DNA from: Candidatus Woesearchaeota archaeon
Lineage (GTDB): Archaea; Nanobdellota; Nanobdellia; Woesearchaeales; JAGVYU01
Assembly (NCBI GenBank): GCA_018303105.1
Contig: JAGVYU010000052.1
Coordinates: 1 to 39,290, forward strand
Direction: 5' to 3'
DNA length: 39,290 nt
Shown: in pieces, positions 8,078 to 16,504 of the stretch
Position numbering within the stretch: position 1 is the stretch's first letter
Layout of the letters: the number at the start of each line of letters is the position of its first letter
Made by a program: the position numbers and the translations under genes
The notes under the pieces: model-generated
What the model saw: the letters and a program-made list of their open reading frames with translations, nothing else
Database searches by the model: none
Told to the model about the DNA's origin: nothing

Positions 8078-8842
8078 TCAGAGGGCGATCTGTGGGTGAT
8101 CTTGGGAAGATGTGGCTTTGCGGAGGCGCTCTCGGCAATCATTCTGAGCCCGCACACATGCAATGTGATCCTGCGCACCGATTTCCTCATGGTACGGAGG
8201 ATACGCCTTCGTGAGGAGCAGCGCGTATGCAACATATTTGAGATAGAGGATCTCATCCTCCCAGCATGCTTCTTGCACACTTCGCCGTGAAGGTGTGCCA
8301 AGCGCAGAGTGCAGGCTCGCGTTCATAAACGATAGCCACGAGAGGTCTATTTTCATGTCCGATGCTCCTGCAGCTGCAGCTCTCCAGCTGTGCGTCACAA
8401 CATCGTCAGGTGTTGGAAATGCTTGCTTGCAATAATGCACGCTGCGTCCGTGCCCTGCGAGAATGCTTGTGAGGCGGAGGGCGTGGACATCCCCAATGAT
8501 GACAAGAGCATCATGCGCCTCATGGCGGAGAATGACCTCAGCCATGTATTCCTCTTCTACGAGTTGCTGCGCGTATTTGACCAAGAGTTTGCTCGAGGCG
8601 TGGCTCGGCATGGTTGCCGGATTGAGGGGAACAATGCGAGCATCCATCTGCTTGCAAAACGTAAGGATACCTGAAAAAAAGCCTGCGATTGCTGGGTGAT
8701 GGTAGTCCTGGATTCCGAGGAGCAGATTTTTCTTGGGTTCGAGAAAAACAATAGTGCCCTTGTGGAGAGCTAACCGCCTGAGGCGTGAGAGCGTTTCATT
8801 AAGATTCGCCTGGATGTGGCTGACACCGATAATGTGGATCAT
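8078..8842 (-). CDS. TraB/TiKi-like domain protein (tentative)
   Basis: The 254-residue protein begins MIHIIGVSHIQAN, has a VFLEP motif near residues 32-36 and an ALVIIGDVHALRL motif near residues 113-125. A GxxH motif at the N-terminus, an acidic LEP motif and a second G-x-x-H strand are what the TraB/GumN/TiKi superfamily shows. That superfamily includes pheromone-shutdown proteins and metal-dependent proteases. There is no signal peptide or membrane segment, so it is probably cytosolic. The downstream membrane-protein frame begins within about 30 bp, so the two could be co-transcribed. The assignment rests on weak motifs only. Confidence 0.4.
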   Translation of the reverse strand: MIHIIGVSHIQANLNETLSRLRRLALHKGTIVFLEPKKNLLLGIQDYHHPAIAGFFSGILTFCKQMDARIVPLNPATMPSHASSKLLVKYAQQLVEEEYMAEVILRHEAHDALVIIGDVHALRLTSILAGHGRSVHYCKQAFPTPDDVVTHSWRAAAAGASDMKIDLSWLSFMNASLHSALGTPSRRSVQEACWEDEILYLKYVAYALLLTKAYPPYHEEIGAQDHIACVRAQNDCRERLRKATSSQDHPQIAL

Positions 8843-8901
8843 ACGACCCCCCCTTAACTTTTAACTATTTAGAAGTAGTAATTGCTTAAGGATTTATAAA
8901 G

Positions 8902-9240
8902 TTACGGGCTCGCGACCTCGAATACGTCAAGCATATACGATGTCGTTTCCTCAGGGCACACGGGAATCCATGCCCACTGGCTGCGCTTAGGAAGTGTCAG
9001 GATTTCTGAGTCGTTGCGCGCGATTGTTGAATTCTTGGGACCAAAGCAGATAGTCGTCACGTTAAGGACATGGTCCTCAATGTCAAAATTCTGAATGTCA
9101 ATGATATCCCGCTGATACTTTTCACTAAAATACCAGTCACTAAAACGGATGCCCTCGATCGCCCGATCCTGCTGAGGCTGCGCATTGTTCGAGCTACAGC
9201 TGACAGCCAATATGAGGAGAACAACCACCCAAAGCCGCAT
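8902..9240 (-). CDS. Small predicted lipoprotein
   Basis: The 112-residue product has a hydrophobic signal segment ending in a lipobox (LAVSC, cysteine 15), then a short Ser/Asn/Gln linker and one beta-rich domain (residues 28-112) with two further cysteines that may form a disulfide. It should sit lipid-anchored outside the cell. The beta domain is of the size and pattern of small Ig-like folds, but no family is recognised. Its own TATA box lies 28 bp upstream of the ATG, so it is probably a single leaderless gene. Confidence 0.6.
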   Translation of the reverse strand: MRLWVVVLLILAVSCSSNNAQPQQDRAIEGIRFSDWYFSEKYQRDIIDIQNFDIEDHVLNVTTICFGPKNSTIARNDSEILTLPKRSQWAWIPVCPEETTSYMLDVFEVASP

Positions 9241-9262
9241 AGAGACATATAGAAAAAATCAG

Positions 9263-9273
9263 CTATATAAAGA
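9263..9273 (-). promoter_or_regulatory. TATA box of the lipoprotein gene
   Basis: The minus strand reads CTTTATATAGC centred about 28 bp before the ATG at 9240. It is back to back with the plus-strand TATA box at 9305-9312. Confidence 0.5.
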
Positions 9274-9304
9274 TTGTGGAGAAAATCCTCGCGCTCAATC
9301 GTTA

Positions 9305-9312
9305 ACTTTTTA
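9305..9312 (+). promoter_or_regulatory. TATA box of the helical-repeat gene
   Basis: The motif acttttta is centred about 28 bp before the ATG at 9337, the spacing expected of a leaderless archaeal mRNA. Confidence 0.4.
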
Positions 9313-9336
9313 TGTGCAGGCGTTTAGGATAGAGAC

Positions 9337-9780
9337 ATGGTCGTTATTCCGATGCCTCACGATGAAGAATATGAGCAGAAGCTCCAGCAGTGTGATGAGG
9401 AATTTCAGGATTTAAAAGCGAAGATGAGCATTCTGAGGAAAGCGGAGAAAGACACGGAGATCGCCGAGCTTCTTGCGCTGGACTTCATGCCTCTCGTCAG
9501 AATGGCGCGCACAACGTTGGCTCAGGAAGATCTGGCAAGAGTGCGATCGCTGCTGCAGCAGATCCGCAGCGAGTTAAAGGAATCTGAGGAAGGCACCGTG
9601 TTTCAGCAGTCTATCCAGGTTATCGAGCGGGCGTATGCCTCGCTGCGGGAAGGGGATCTTCACGGGGCTCGGGACGCCTACTCTCAATTAATAACGCTAT
9701 ACAAAGAGCTGCCCCCTGATTTTAAGAGGTCCTTGTATGATGCTTCTCTTGAATTGTTAAAGCGTATTGAAATGGCATGA
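9337..9780 (+). CDS. Helical protein with a Y-x2-L-x3-YKELPP repeat
   Basis: The 147-residue product is all-helical and charged, with coiled-coil potential over residues 8-75. Its C-terminal third carries the unit ARDAYSQLITLYKELPPDFK followed by LYDASLELLKRIEMA. The same unit occurs twice in the cytoplasmic tail of the giant surface protein encoded by the convergent gene next door. There is no signal peptide, so the protein is cytosolic. Its stop codon nearly touches the ATG of the next gene, giving a two-gene operon. I infer a scaffolding or adaptor role at the inner face of the membrane; the family is not named. Confidence 0.65.
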   Translation: MVVIPMPHDEEYEQKLQQCDEEFQDLKAKMSILRKAEKDTEIAELLALDFMPLVRMARTTLAQEDLARVRSLLQQIRSELKESEEGTVFQQSIQVIERAYASLREGDLHGARDAYSQLITLYKELPPDFKRSLYDASLELLKRIEMA

Positions 9781-9781
9781 C

Positions 9782-10516
9782 ATGGAAGACGAAGAACTTG
9801 AGCTGTGGTTTGATGACCAGAAGGAAACCGTAACAAGCGTGTACTTCAAAAAGCTCGAGCAGTCAAGAGTCAAGGAAATCCCGCAAACGCCCAAACAGAT
9901 TGAGGAAGAGTTTCTCACGGCCATGCGCAACATTCGAACGGAGTATCAATTGCGCTATGAGCGCATGCGCGCAACTAAAGAGAAGCAAGTCCGGCGAAAA
10001 AAGAAAAAGGCGCGAGTGATGTCGAAATGCGCTGTCCTTTTTATGATCGTGGGAGCGGCATGGCGTGTGCTCCACCGAGCAATCACGGGCATATTCATAG
10101 GCGTTCGTTTTGTCGTGAAAGGGTCTGGTGCCGCAATAACGAAGGGCGTCTATGCGCTAAGGCAGTGGTACACGTTTCACGCCAAGAGGCCGCTGCAGCC
10201 GCTCCTGGGGCCTTTGAAAAAAGTTCTGCGCTGGTTGCTGCGCCCCCTTTCCACGGCGTGGATTAGTCTTCTGGACGCGAAGAAGCACGTTACGGAAACA
10301 CTCATCAAGAAGTCGAAGAAACTTTTTGACATCACGCTGAAATATGCAAAAATAGTTGCGGGAGTGCTTCAAAAAAACCTCACAAAATTAGCCAAAGTTC
10401 TCGCCGCGGTTTTCAAAGTCGTTAACAAATTTGTAGGGATATTTATCAAGCCCGTGTTTGGTCTTCTTTTTGGCTGGATTGGAAAGCTCGCGAAGAAGAA
10501 GGAAGAGGAAGAATGA
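9782..10516 (+). CDS. Highly basic, possibly membrane-associated protein
   Basis: The ATG at 9782 lies one base after the stop of the preceding gene, so the two are translationally linked; a TTG start at 9767 would overlap. Residues 1-75 are charged and helical and end in a lysine/arginine cluster (KEKQVRRKKKKARV). Residues 80-240 alternate hydrophobic and basic stretches (for example FVGIFIKPVFGLLFGWIGKL) that look like amphipathic or short membrane helices. The end is EEEE. No catalytic motif is visible. With its neighbour it could form a membrane-bound complex. The gene ends 11 bp from the end of the giant surface-protein gene. Confidence 0.55.
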   Translation: MEDEELELWFDDQKETVTSVYFKKLEQSRVKEIPQTPKQIEEEFLTAMRNIRTEYQLRYERMRATKEKQVRRKKKKARVMSKCAVLFMIVGAAWRVLHRAITGIFIGVRFVVKGSGAAITKGVYALRQWYTFHAKRPLQPLLGPLKKVLRWLLRPLSTAWISLLDAKKHVTETLIKKSKKLFDITLKYAKIVAGVLQKNLTKLAKVLAAVFKVVNKFVGIFIKPVFGLLFGWIGKLAKKKEEEE

Positions 10517-10527
10517 GCGCGGCGGGA

Positions 10528-13500
10528 TTACGCTTGATTCAGGCGTTCAAAAAGCAGCGTGCATCGTTCTTTCACTGTTGCCCGTAGCTCTGGAGGTAAT
10601 TCCTTATACCATGTTTGAATCTCTTCATATTTCTCCCGCGCTTCATTCACATGGTTTTCTTGCACAAGCGCGAGCGCCGCATGCAGTCCTTCCTGAACCT
10701 TTGCGTGAATAATTTTGTGGTACGTCGCCTTTGTTTCCTGGATCACCTTCGGTTTTTTCGCCGCGGGAAGTTTTTTATATGCTTCCATAAGGTCCTGATA
10801 CGTCAGCATCGCATTATCCAGCTCATTGTTTGCAATAGCCACATGGATATCATGGATAATGTCATAGATTGCCTTTATCTCCTGACTGCGCATGATCAGC
10901 GCACGCTGCACCCCCTGCATAAGGTCAAACTCATAAAGCACATACGCCAGCAGGAGGATAACAATGATCGTGACTTCAAATGCAACAAGAGGATTGTCAA
11001 TGCTCGTGATCTTTGAAAAAATGGCGAGTCCCGTGATCGAGGCTCCTTTGCCGTCAACGGTTTGCGTGGGGAGCAACGCCAACGCTATGTTTTTCGCCTC
11101 ATCAGGATCAATCGTCGTGCGGGTGTAATACATGATATCCGTTGCCTCCGTGAGGTCAAACGCGATGAGGGGATCCGACTGAACGACAGTATAGGGTGTC
11201 AGGAATGTGATGTCCTTTGCATCCTCAGCGATCGTTTTGGGGATGTCGATAACAAGTTCTGTGTGCTGGACGTCTCCGAATGTCGATGCGACATGCTTAA
11301 CAAGCGTGATATCTGAGAGAGCGCCATCAAGCGTCGTGATCCGCCCAGACTGAACAACAGTTGAGATTGTCACGAGATTCTGGATCTCGTCCAAGCTGCT
11401 GAGATAACTTTTCGTGTCTTTAATATGCGCTTTTTCTTTGATGTACCGCTGAGCAATATCTTCAATTTGCTCGGGGCTCGCGTACTTCGCGAACTCCTCG
11501 GGGGATTCCGCGGTCACGGCCATGATTGTCTTCTTTCTGAGCTCATCAAGGCTCTCCTCGAGATCAGCAACGCGGTCATTATACGCCTCCTGATCAAGGC
11601 CTGCCCGATTTTGTTTGAGATTGAATAGATCTCGGTTAATCCGCGCCACGTTTTCTTTCGCCCGCTCCAGGCCTTCTCGGACTCTTAAAGTATCCGCAAG
11701 CTTGCGCTGATCGCTGCTGTAGCTATCGATACTTTCGAGCGCCGTGAGGAGCACGTCCTCGAGTTCAGAGTCCTCAAATTCTATTACGGGGGGAGTTCCT
11801 TCCTCAGTGTTCTGTGGCTCCTCGCTCTTTTCCTCCTCAAAAGGCTCTGCAACATCTTTGGTCAGGACCGCAGTATAGGTAGTCTCCTGATTCACAAGGA
11901 TCGTGCCATAAAACACATCATACCCATCTGCCCTGATGAGGAATTCGTATTCCCCAACAAAGAGCGTGTATGCCGCGTCCCCGTTTCCATCTGTTTTTAC
12001 TTCATCAACTCCGACATTAACTTTGGCGTTTTGTATTGCATTATCTGTGTCGCCGTCACGCACCTGAATCTTGACGGGAAACTTTTCCTTAACGGTAATC
12101 GTCACGGAGGCTGTCGCAGTATTCCCTTTGCCGTCTTTGACCGTAAGCTTGACGACATAATTCTTCAGATCAGGGAATGTATGGCTTACCGTTTTCTCCG
12201 TGGCTGAGGTTCCGTCATCGAAGTCCCAATTGTACGTCACATCGCCGAGTCCCCCTCCATGCGCTCCCGTGAATGCCACGCTGCCTCCTTTCTCGATCGT
12301 TTCCTTGTCAACAGTGATCGCCGCGGAGATGCTGCTCGTTACGGAATATGTGGTTGTTGTTTGTTTGATGGCTCCGTTGAAATTGAGGAATCCGTCAAGG
12401 ATGTACTGTCCACCATAGTCGTTGAAGTTTATAGTATCCAGCGTCGGATACGGGCCTTCAAAAAATCTGGTGATCGTCGTTTTCAGCGGTGTTGTGATGA
12501 TGAGCGTGACTTTGCTGCCCAACGGGGCTGTAACCCAATACACTCCGCCCTCTCCTAATGCGTACGAGAGTTTATTCGTTATGATGCTGAAATTTCGCTT
12601 CGTGTCAATATAGAACAGCTTCGATGCTGTGACATTTTGGTTTCCTGCTTTGTCAGCGCAGCCAACGTTCCATGTGTACGTTCCATTTTCGAGCTCGCTT
12701 AAGGATATCTGCTGGAGCGTGCCGCTGGGCGCGACAAGTCCCGTCATGTTGAGCACGTCGTTCAAATAGAGGCTGCACGTGAGCGACGCTGCATATACAT
12801 CCGTGGCTGTGTAGTTCAACGTCACAGAATCCCGGAGGCTGAGCTCTGGGTCAGGATTATGCAATTCAATCGCTGGCGGGCTCACATCAACAACGAAAGA
12901 CTGCGGCGCGGTGAGCGCAGATGGAGTGCCCTCGCCTGCGCACGCTACCTGCCAGTTGTGGATACCTTCATCTAACGTAAGGAGGGCAGTCGTCTGATTT
13001 GTTGCGGCGGGTATGCTCTCAAACTTGAGAGCGCTATCAACGGTGAGATTGCAGAGTACTTTCGTGTAGCTTGCGTTGTAATTAACCGTGAATCCAAAAG
13101 GGATTGGACTATCCTTAAAGTGACTGTTCGGCGCTGGCGACGTGGGGATGATACTGATTTCATGCTCAAATGGACTTGACGTCGCTGTCAGCGTGACGAC
13201 GATCACGAATTCCTGGCTGCTGAGGTGGGGGGTGATCCAGCTGATCTGGTCAACAAGGCCGTTGTGATTTGTATCATAAAATGTCACATTGAATGTCTCA
13301 TAATGTGTGACATCTACTTCCTCACCGTTCACGCGCCAGTAAAGCTGGATGTTTTCGGAAGCGCTTTCTTTTACGGTGGCGTAGCTCAAAACATTCGTAT
13401 ATTGAAACGCCCCTTCATATTCTGGATTGCTTGAGATCACGATCTCTTTTTCCCAGGATTCATCCGTGACGATGGGTTTGCTCTCGATTTTTTGTGCGGG

Positions 13501-14985
13501 ATCCGTCTCGAATGTAACCACATATTCTTTTTCCTCTCCCTCGTCCAGGGTATCCACAATGATGACGTCAGCGCCATCGGTTTCTGATTGTACGATCTCC
13601 TCTGTCTGCTTTTCCTGAACCCCTATCAGCTCAGCGGATTCTGGAATCGCAACCTGAACTTCAACGTCCAGGGGAGATGACTCCGTATTTTCTATCTTCA
13701 CGGTTTTTTGCCATTCTACAGGTTGCCCAATGACGATAGGATCATGGGTGAGCGCAGACCCAGAGAGAGTGTCTTGGGGAGGTGATTCTACTGGGATCTC
13801 TGCGGGGTGATCCGCTGCTTGCCCTTCTTCAGTCGTATCTTCCTCCGACACTGTTTCAGATTCTAGAGGGGGTGTTTGCTCAACAACATTTGATTGAATA
13901 TGGCCTACTGCTGGATCCGATGGATCCTCGCTGGGAAGAGTCTCTTCTTCATCACGCGCTGAGGATGCATGCTCTGAAACGGTGAATGACGTATCTGACT
14001 TGAGTATGATTCCTGAATAGAATATTGCTGCCCTGATCGTGTACGATCCTTCATCGAGCGTCTCGGGGATGGGCAGCGGGAAGTCTAAGGGATATCCTTT
14101 CTCGCGCGGGATTTTTATGTAGTGATCGAAGCCATTGTATGAAAAATACAGTTCAACATCAGCCTCAGCGGGGGCACTAATCGTCATCCAGACATCCTCT
14201 CCGGATGCATACTCTGGTTGCTTTGTTTGAATCCCAAATCGAGTTCCGGGATATTGGTTGAGCAGGATGTACTTCATGAGTTCGGGAGTGATTTCCATTA
14301 CAGAGCCCGGGATTTTTGGCTGCGGGATTGTCTGTGTTGTATTTTCTAATCCACAGCTGGGAATCGCTGCGTGCTTGCATGCGCTGTCGCTGCAGGAGTC
14401 TAACGTGCAGGGATCGCTATCATCACAGCTCATGGATACGCATGTGTCTGCGGGAGGCTCGGGAATGTCATCTGGTTCAGGCTCTGTGGGATCCGGCTCC
14501 TCTGGTGGATCCTGCGGCGTATCCTCGGGCTCGTCATCCGCTGGTTCCTCGGTATCCTCTGGCGGAGTCTCCGAATCAACGGGAGGCTCGTCCGGAGCTG
14601 TGTCTGTGTCATCTTCGGGGGGCGTTGCGTTCGTGTCGCCTTCTGTCGGCTCATCTGCAGGCGGTTCTGTGCTTCCTTCATCCGTTATATCCTCAGCTCC
14701 GTCTGTTGCCGTATCACTCTCTCCCGCTTCCTGTGATGCCTCAGGCGATGGGCTAGATTCATCTGTAGATGTTGTGTCCGATGTTTCAGAAGGACTGCTT
14801 GGCGATTCTGATGACTCTGATGCTCCCGCGTCTGATGACTCAGAAGCCTCTGATCCAGAAGACTCCGATCCTGAATCAGAGATTGGCGATGCTCCAGCAG
14901 CGTCGGATTGCGCGATGAGAAGCGGAGCTAGCAGGACAAGGCATACGAGCGCTGCTGCCATCCAAACATTATTCTTTTTTGCCAT
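10528..14985 (-). CDS. Giant modular surface protein (PKD, carboxypeptidase-regulatory-like, helical tail)
   Basis: About 1486 residues. In order: signal peptide; a Ser/Asp/Glu/Pro-rich stalk to about residue 180; a cysteine cluster with CDDSDPCTLDSC; an Ig-like domain; a second acidic linker; a cell-surface beta domain beginning EWQKTVKIENTE; two Ig-like domains; a PKD domain with YNWDFDDGTS (about 910-975); a carboxypeptidase-regulatory-like domain (about 975-1045); a coiled coil (about 1085-1230); one membrane helix (about 1335-1355); and a cytoplasmic helical tail with two Y-x2-L-x3-YK-x-LP units. It would link the exterior to the cytoplasm. The ATG at 14985 gives a clean signal peptide; an upstream TTG (15012) is possible. 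Two ribbon-helix-helix genes precede it in the same operon. Confidence 0.8.
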   Translation of the reverse strand: MAKKNNVWMAAALVCLVLLAPLLIAQSDAAGASPISDSGSESSGSEASESSDAGASESSESPSSPSETSDTTSTDESSPSPEASQEAGESDTATDGAEDITDEGSTEPPADEPTEGDTNATPPEDDTDTAPDEPPVDSETPPEDTEEPADDEPEDTPQDPPEEPDPTEPEPDDIPEPPADTCVSMSCDDSDPCTLDSCSDSACKHAAIPSCGLENTTQTIPQPKIPGSVMEITPELMKYILLNQYPGTRFGIQTKQPEYASGEDVWMTISAPAEADVELYFSYNGFDHYIKIPREKGYPLDFPLPIPETLDEGSYTIRAAIFYSGIILKSDTSFTVSEHASSARDEEETLPSEDPSDPAVGHIQSNVVEQTPPLESETVSEEDTTEEGQAADHPAEIPVESPPQDTLSGSALTHDPIVIGQPVEWQKTVKIENTESSPLDVEVQVAIPESAELIGVQEKQTEEIVQSETDGADVIIVDTLDEGEEKEYVVTFETDPAQKIESKPIVTDESWEKEIVISSNPEYEGAFQYTNVLSYATVKESASENIQLYWRVNGEEVDVTHYETFNVTFYDTNHNGLVDQISWITPHLSSQEFVIVVTLTATSSPFEHEISIIPTSPAPNSHFKDSPIPFGFTVNYNASYTKVLCNLTVDSALKFESIPAATNQTTALLTLDEGIHNWQVACAGEGTPSALTAPQSFVVDVSPPAIELHNPDPELSLRDSVTLNYTATDVYAASLTCSLYLNDVLNMTGLVAPSGTLQQISLSELENGTYTWNVGCADKAGNQNVTASKLFYIDTKRNFSIITNKLSYALGEGGVYWVTAPLGSKVTLIITTPLKTTITRFFEGPYPTLDTINFNDYGGQYILDGFLNFNGAIKQTTTTYSVTSSISAAITVDKETIEKGGSVAFTGAHGGGLGDVTYNWDFDDGTSATEKTVSHTFPDLKNYVVKLTVKDGKGNTATASVTITVKEKFPVKIQVRDGDTDNAIQNAKVNVGVDEVKTDGNGDAAYTLFVGEYEFLIRADGYDVFYGTILVNQETTYTAVLTKDVAEPFEEEKSEEPQNTEEGTPPVIEFEDSELEDVLLTALESIDSYSSDQRKLADTLRVREGLERAKENVARINRDLFNLKQNRAGLDQEAYNDRVADLEESLDELRKKTIMAVTAESPEEFAKYASPEQIEDIAQRYIKEKAHIKDTKSYLSSLDEIQNLVTISTVVQSGRITTLDGALSDITLVKHVASTFGDVQHTELVIDIPKTIAEDAKDITFLTPYTVVQSDPLIAFDLTEATDIMYYTRTTIDPDEAKNIALALLPTQTVDGKGASITGLAIFSKITSIDNPLVAFEVTIIVILLLAYVLYEFDLMQGVQRALIMRSQEIKAIYDIIHDIHVAIANNELDNAMLTYQDLMEAYKKLPAAKKPKVIQETKATYHKIIHAKVQEGLHAALALVQENHVNEAREKYEEIQTWYKELPPELRATVKERCTLLFERLNQA

Positions 14986-15235
14986 GAGTGATGTTGTCCC
15001 GTATTTTTTCAAGCTCTTTGATGAGTTCTTCCTGCTTTCGCTGGTTGAGATTTTCTGAGATTTCTTTTCGAAGATGCTGAAGATGAAATGCGAACGGATC
15101 CCTGTGCTTCATCCATTCGTCGCGGACAATGCTGCGCACGGCCTCGCTAATGTCAAGGTAATGGTCCTCTTTTGCGGCATCCCTTAGCTCCTTAATCATG
15201 CGTGCGGGAATCCGAACAGAAATCATGTTAGCCAT
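14969..15235 (-). CDS. Ribbon-helix-helix DNA-binding protein (88 residues)
   Basis: The N-terminal 45 residues fit the ribbon-helix-helix fold (Arc/CopG/MetJ type): a strand with MISVRIP, a helix with KELRDAAKEDHY and a second helix with ISEAVRSIVRDEW. The C-terminal 40 residues are a charged helix that may dimerise further. Such proteins bind DNA operators as dimers. The start overlaps the upstream ribbon-helix-helix gene by 8 bp (ATGGCTAA), and its end overlaps the start of the giant surface-protein gene by 17 bp. All three genes should share one mRNA, so autoregulation together with the surface protein is likely. Confidence 0.8.
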   Translation of the reverse strand: MANMISVRIPARMIKELRDAAKEDHYLDISEAVRSIVRDEWMKHRDPFAFHLQHLRKEISENLNQRKQEELIKELEKIRDNITHGKKE

Positions 15236-15395
15236 TGCGCCGCTTCCTCACGTACTCACGTATGAAATCGCGAACGGCTTCGGATCTGCTGCCGTATATG
15301 TGCGCAGCAACAAGCGAGTCGAGCCAAGTTAGGATCTCTTCAGGGAGCCTGACATTTAGAATGTGGATGTCATCCTGTCCTTTTTTCTCAGGCAT
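15228..15395 (-). CDS. Ribbon-helix-helix DNA-binding protein (55 residues)
   Basis: A short frame starts at ATG 15395 and ends at TAA 15228-15230. The product matches the ribbon-helix-helix pattern: a strand with ILNVRLP, a first helix EEILTWLDSLV and a second helix SRSEAVRDFIREYV, ending in a basic RKRRN tail. It resembles the 88-residue protein encoded immediately after it, so the two may form a heterodimer or regulate each other. The TATA box about 23 bp upstream makes it the leaderless first gene of the operon that ends with the giant surface protein. Confidence 0.75.
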   Translation of the reverse strand: MPEKKGQDDIHILNVRLPEEILTWLDSLVAAHIYGSRSEAVRDFIREYVRKRRNG

Positions 15396-15413
15396 GGTAA
15401 CAGTAATCCTTTT

Positions 15414-15423
15414 GTATTATACT
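15414..15423 (-). promoter_or_regulatory. TATA box of the ribbon-helix-helix / giant protein operon
   Basis: The minus strand reads AGTATAATAC centred about 23 bp before the ATG at 15395, without a Shine-Dalgarno motif between. The rest of the intergenic stretch 15424-15691 is A/T-rich; I find no supported gene in it. Confidence 0.45.
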
Positions 15424-15691
15424 TGTATGCTAGTCTGGAAAAACGTATATTTAAATATGCGGTAAAAAGAGGCCACCTAATTGGGTCAAAAAGGGCTAAA
15501 AGCAATATAACTCCCCGTTATAGTATACTTTTTCATAAATGGAGATAAATATGCGTTTGAGTGCAAAAAATAACAGTTGTATTCTGTATGTATGCTTATT
15601 GTATTTCTAATCGGTTATATCTATATGACAAAATGAACAAAAAACATGTACTGTCATCATAAATATGCTATTTGTATGATGCTTGTATTAT

Positions 15692-16504
15692 TTATTGAAG
15701 TTCAACATAGAAGTAATATGTAATTGGCGTAACATCCCCCTCATGACCGTTTTCTCCCACAATCATTTCAAAGTCCCAGCGCTGCGTGTCATATCCGATA
15801 ACGCTCTGGTTAATGATTGCGGTGTAAATCACGCCATCATTCGAAGCGCCGGTTCCATCATGGTAGAGAATCACTTCCTGGAATGTGCCCTGCCCCGTGC
15901 TATTGTAAAGTCTCGTGATCGGGCAGCTTGGCCCCAGGGAGCCATTGATGAGCTGCGAGCCAACATAAAAACTTGCATGCATTCCTAATCCCGGGGCCGT
16001 AAACGTCTCATTAACCCCATCAGGATCATCCGCAAGCGCTCCGATTCCACCGTACACATTTGGGGCTCCGTCACCCGCTGCCGGATTTGTCTCAAGTTCC
16101 ACAAGTTGTAAATAGGATGCAACGGTATGTGTCCAGTTCCAGCACTGCACATTGCCAAGGCTCCAATCAACAGTCTGCAAATATGTTGCGTATATCTCGC
16201 CCTCGGGATCTGCGGCCTGCCAGTCATACAGCGTATTATTTCTGCTGTCATCGAGCGTGATCGTTCCCGTGATGTTTCCGACAAAGCCCTGCCAGCTTTG
16301 CGTGACCGTATTTGCTGCAATATTGAGGTGTGTCACATTTCCAGCTGTCGCCTGCAGTGATGACGATGGTGCGGGTGTTCTTCTCGAGGAGTTGACGACG
16401 GTGAGCGTCTGGGGACCTTCAGGAGTTGTCGTCGCCAAAACAAAGGGAATGGAGAGTATGCTAAGTATCAAGACCAGGATAATAAGGGCGTGAACTCGTT
16501 TCAT
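15692..16504 (-). CDS. Secreted surface protein, W-x-GFVGN family (paralogue 2)
   Basis: The 270-residue product has a signal peptide (residues 1-25) and about 240 extracellular residues rich in N-x-S/T sequons. The family core is visible: SWQGFVGNITGTITLDD, then NTLYDW, then GEIYATY, a first cysteine in VQCWNW, a second in SCPITRLYN, FQEVILYHDG, and a C-terminal YYFYVELQ strand. The two cysteines probably form a disulfide. It is closely similar to the protein at 22894-23712, well over half identical by eye. The ATG directly follows the stop of paralogue 1 (TAAATG). No membrane anchor is seen, so it may pack into an S-layer or filament. The family name is unknown to me. Confidence 0.75.
   Translation of the reverse strand: MKRVHALIILVLILSILSIPFVLATTTPEGPQTLTVVNSSRRTPAPSSSLQATAGNVTHLNIAANTVTQSWQGFVGNITGTITLDDSRNNTLYDWQAADPEGEIYATYLQTVDWSLGNVQCWNWTHTVASYLQLVELETNPAAGDGAPNVYGGIGALADDPDGVNETFTAPGLGMHASFYVGSQLINGSLGPSCPITRLYNSTGQGTFQEVILYHDGTGASNDGVIYTAIINQSVIGYDTQRWDFEMIVGENGHEGDVTPITYYFYVELQ

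Noticed and set aside
14258-15058. Long plus-strand serine/glycine-rich frame opposite the giant surface-protein gene
   Set aside because: It is the antisense shadow of the Ser/Asp/Glu/Pro low-complexity stalk and has no promoter or family features.
15541-15612. 23-codon plus-strand frame starting MEINMRLSAKNN
   Set aside because: Too short, no ribosome-binding site or motif, in A/T-rich intergenic DNA.
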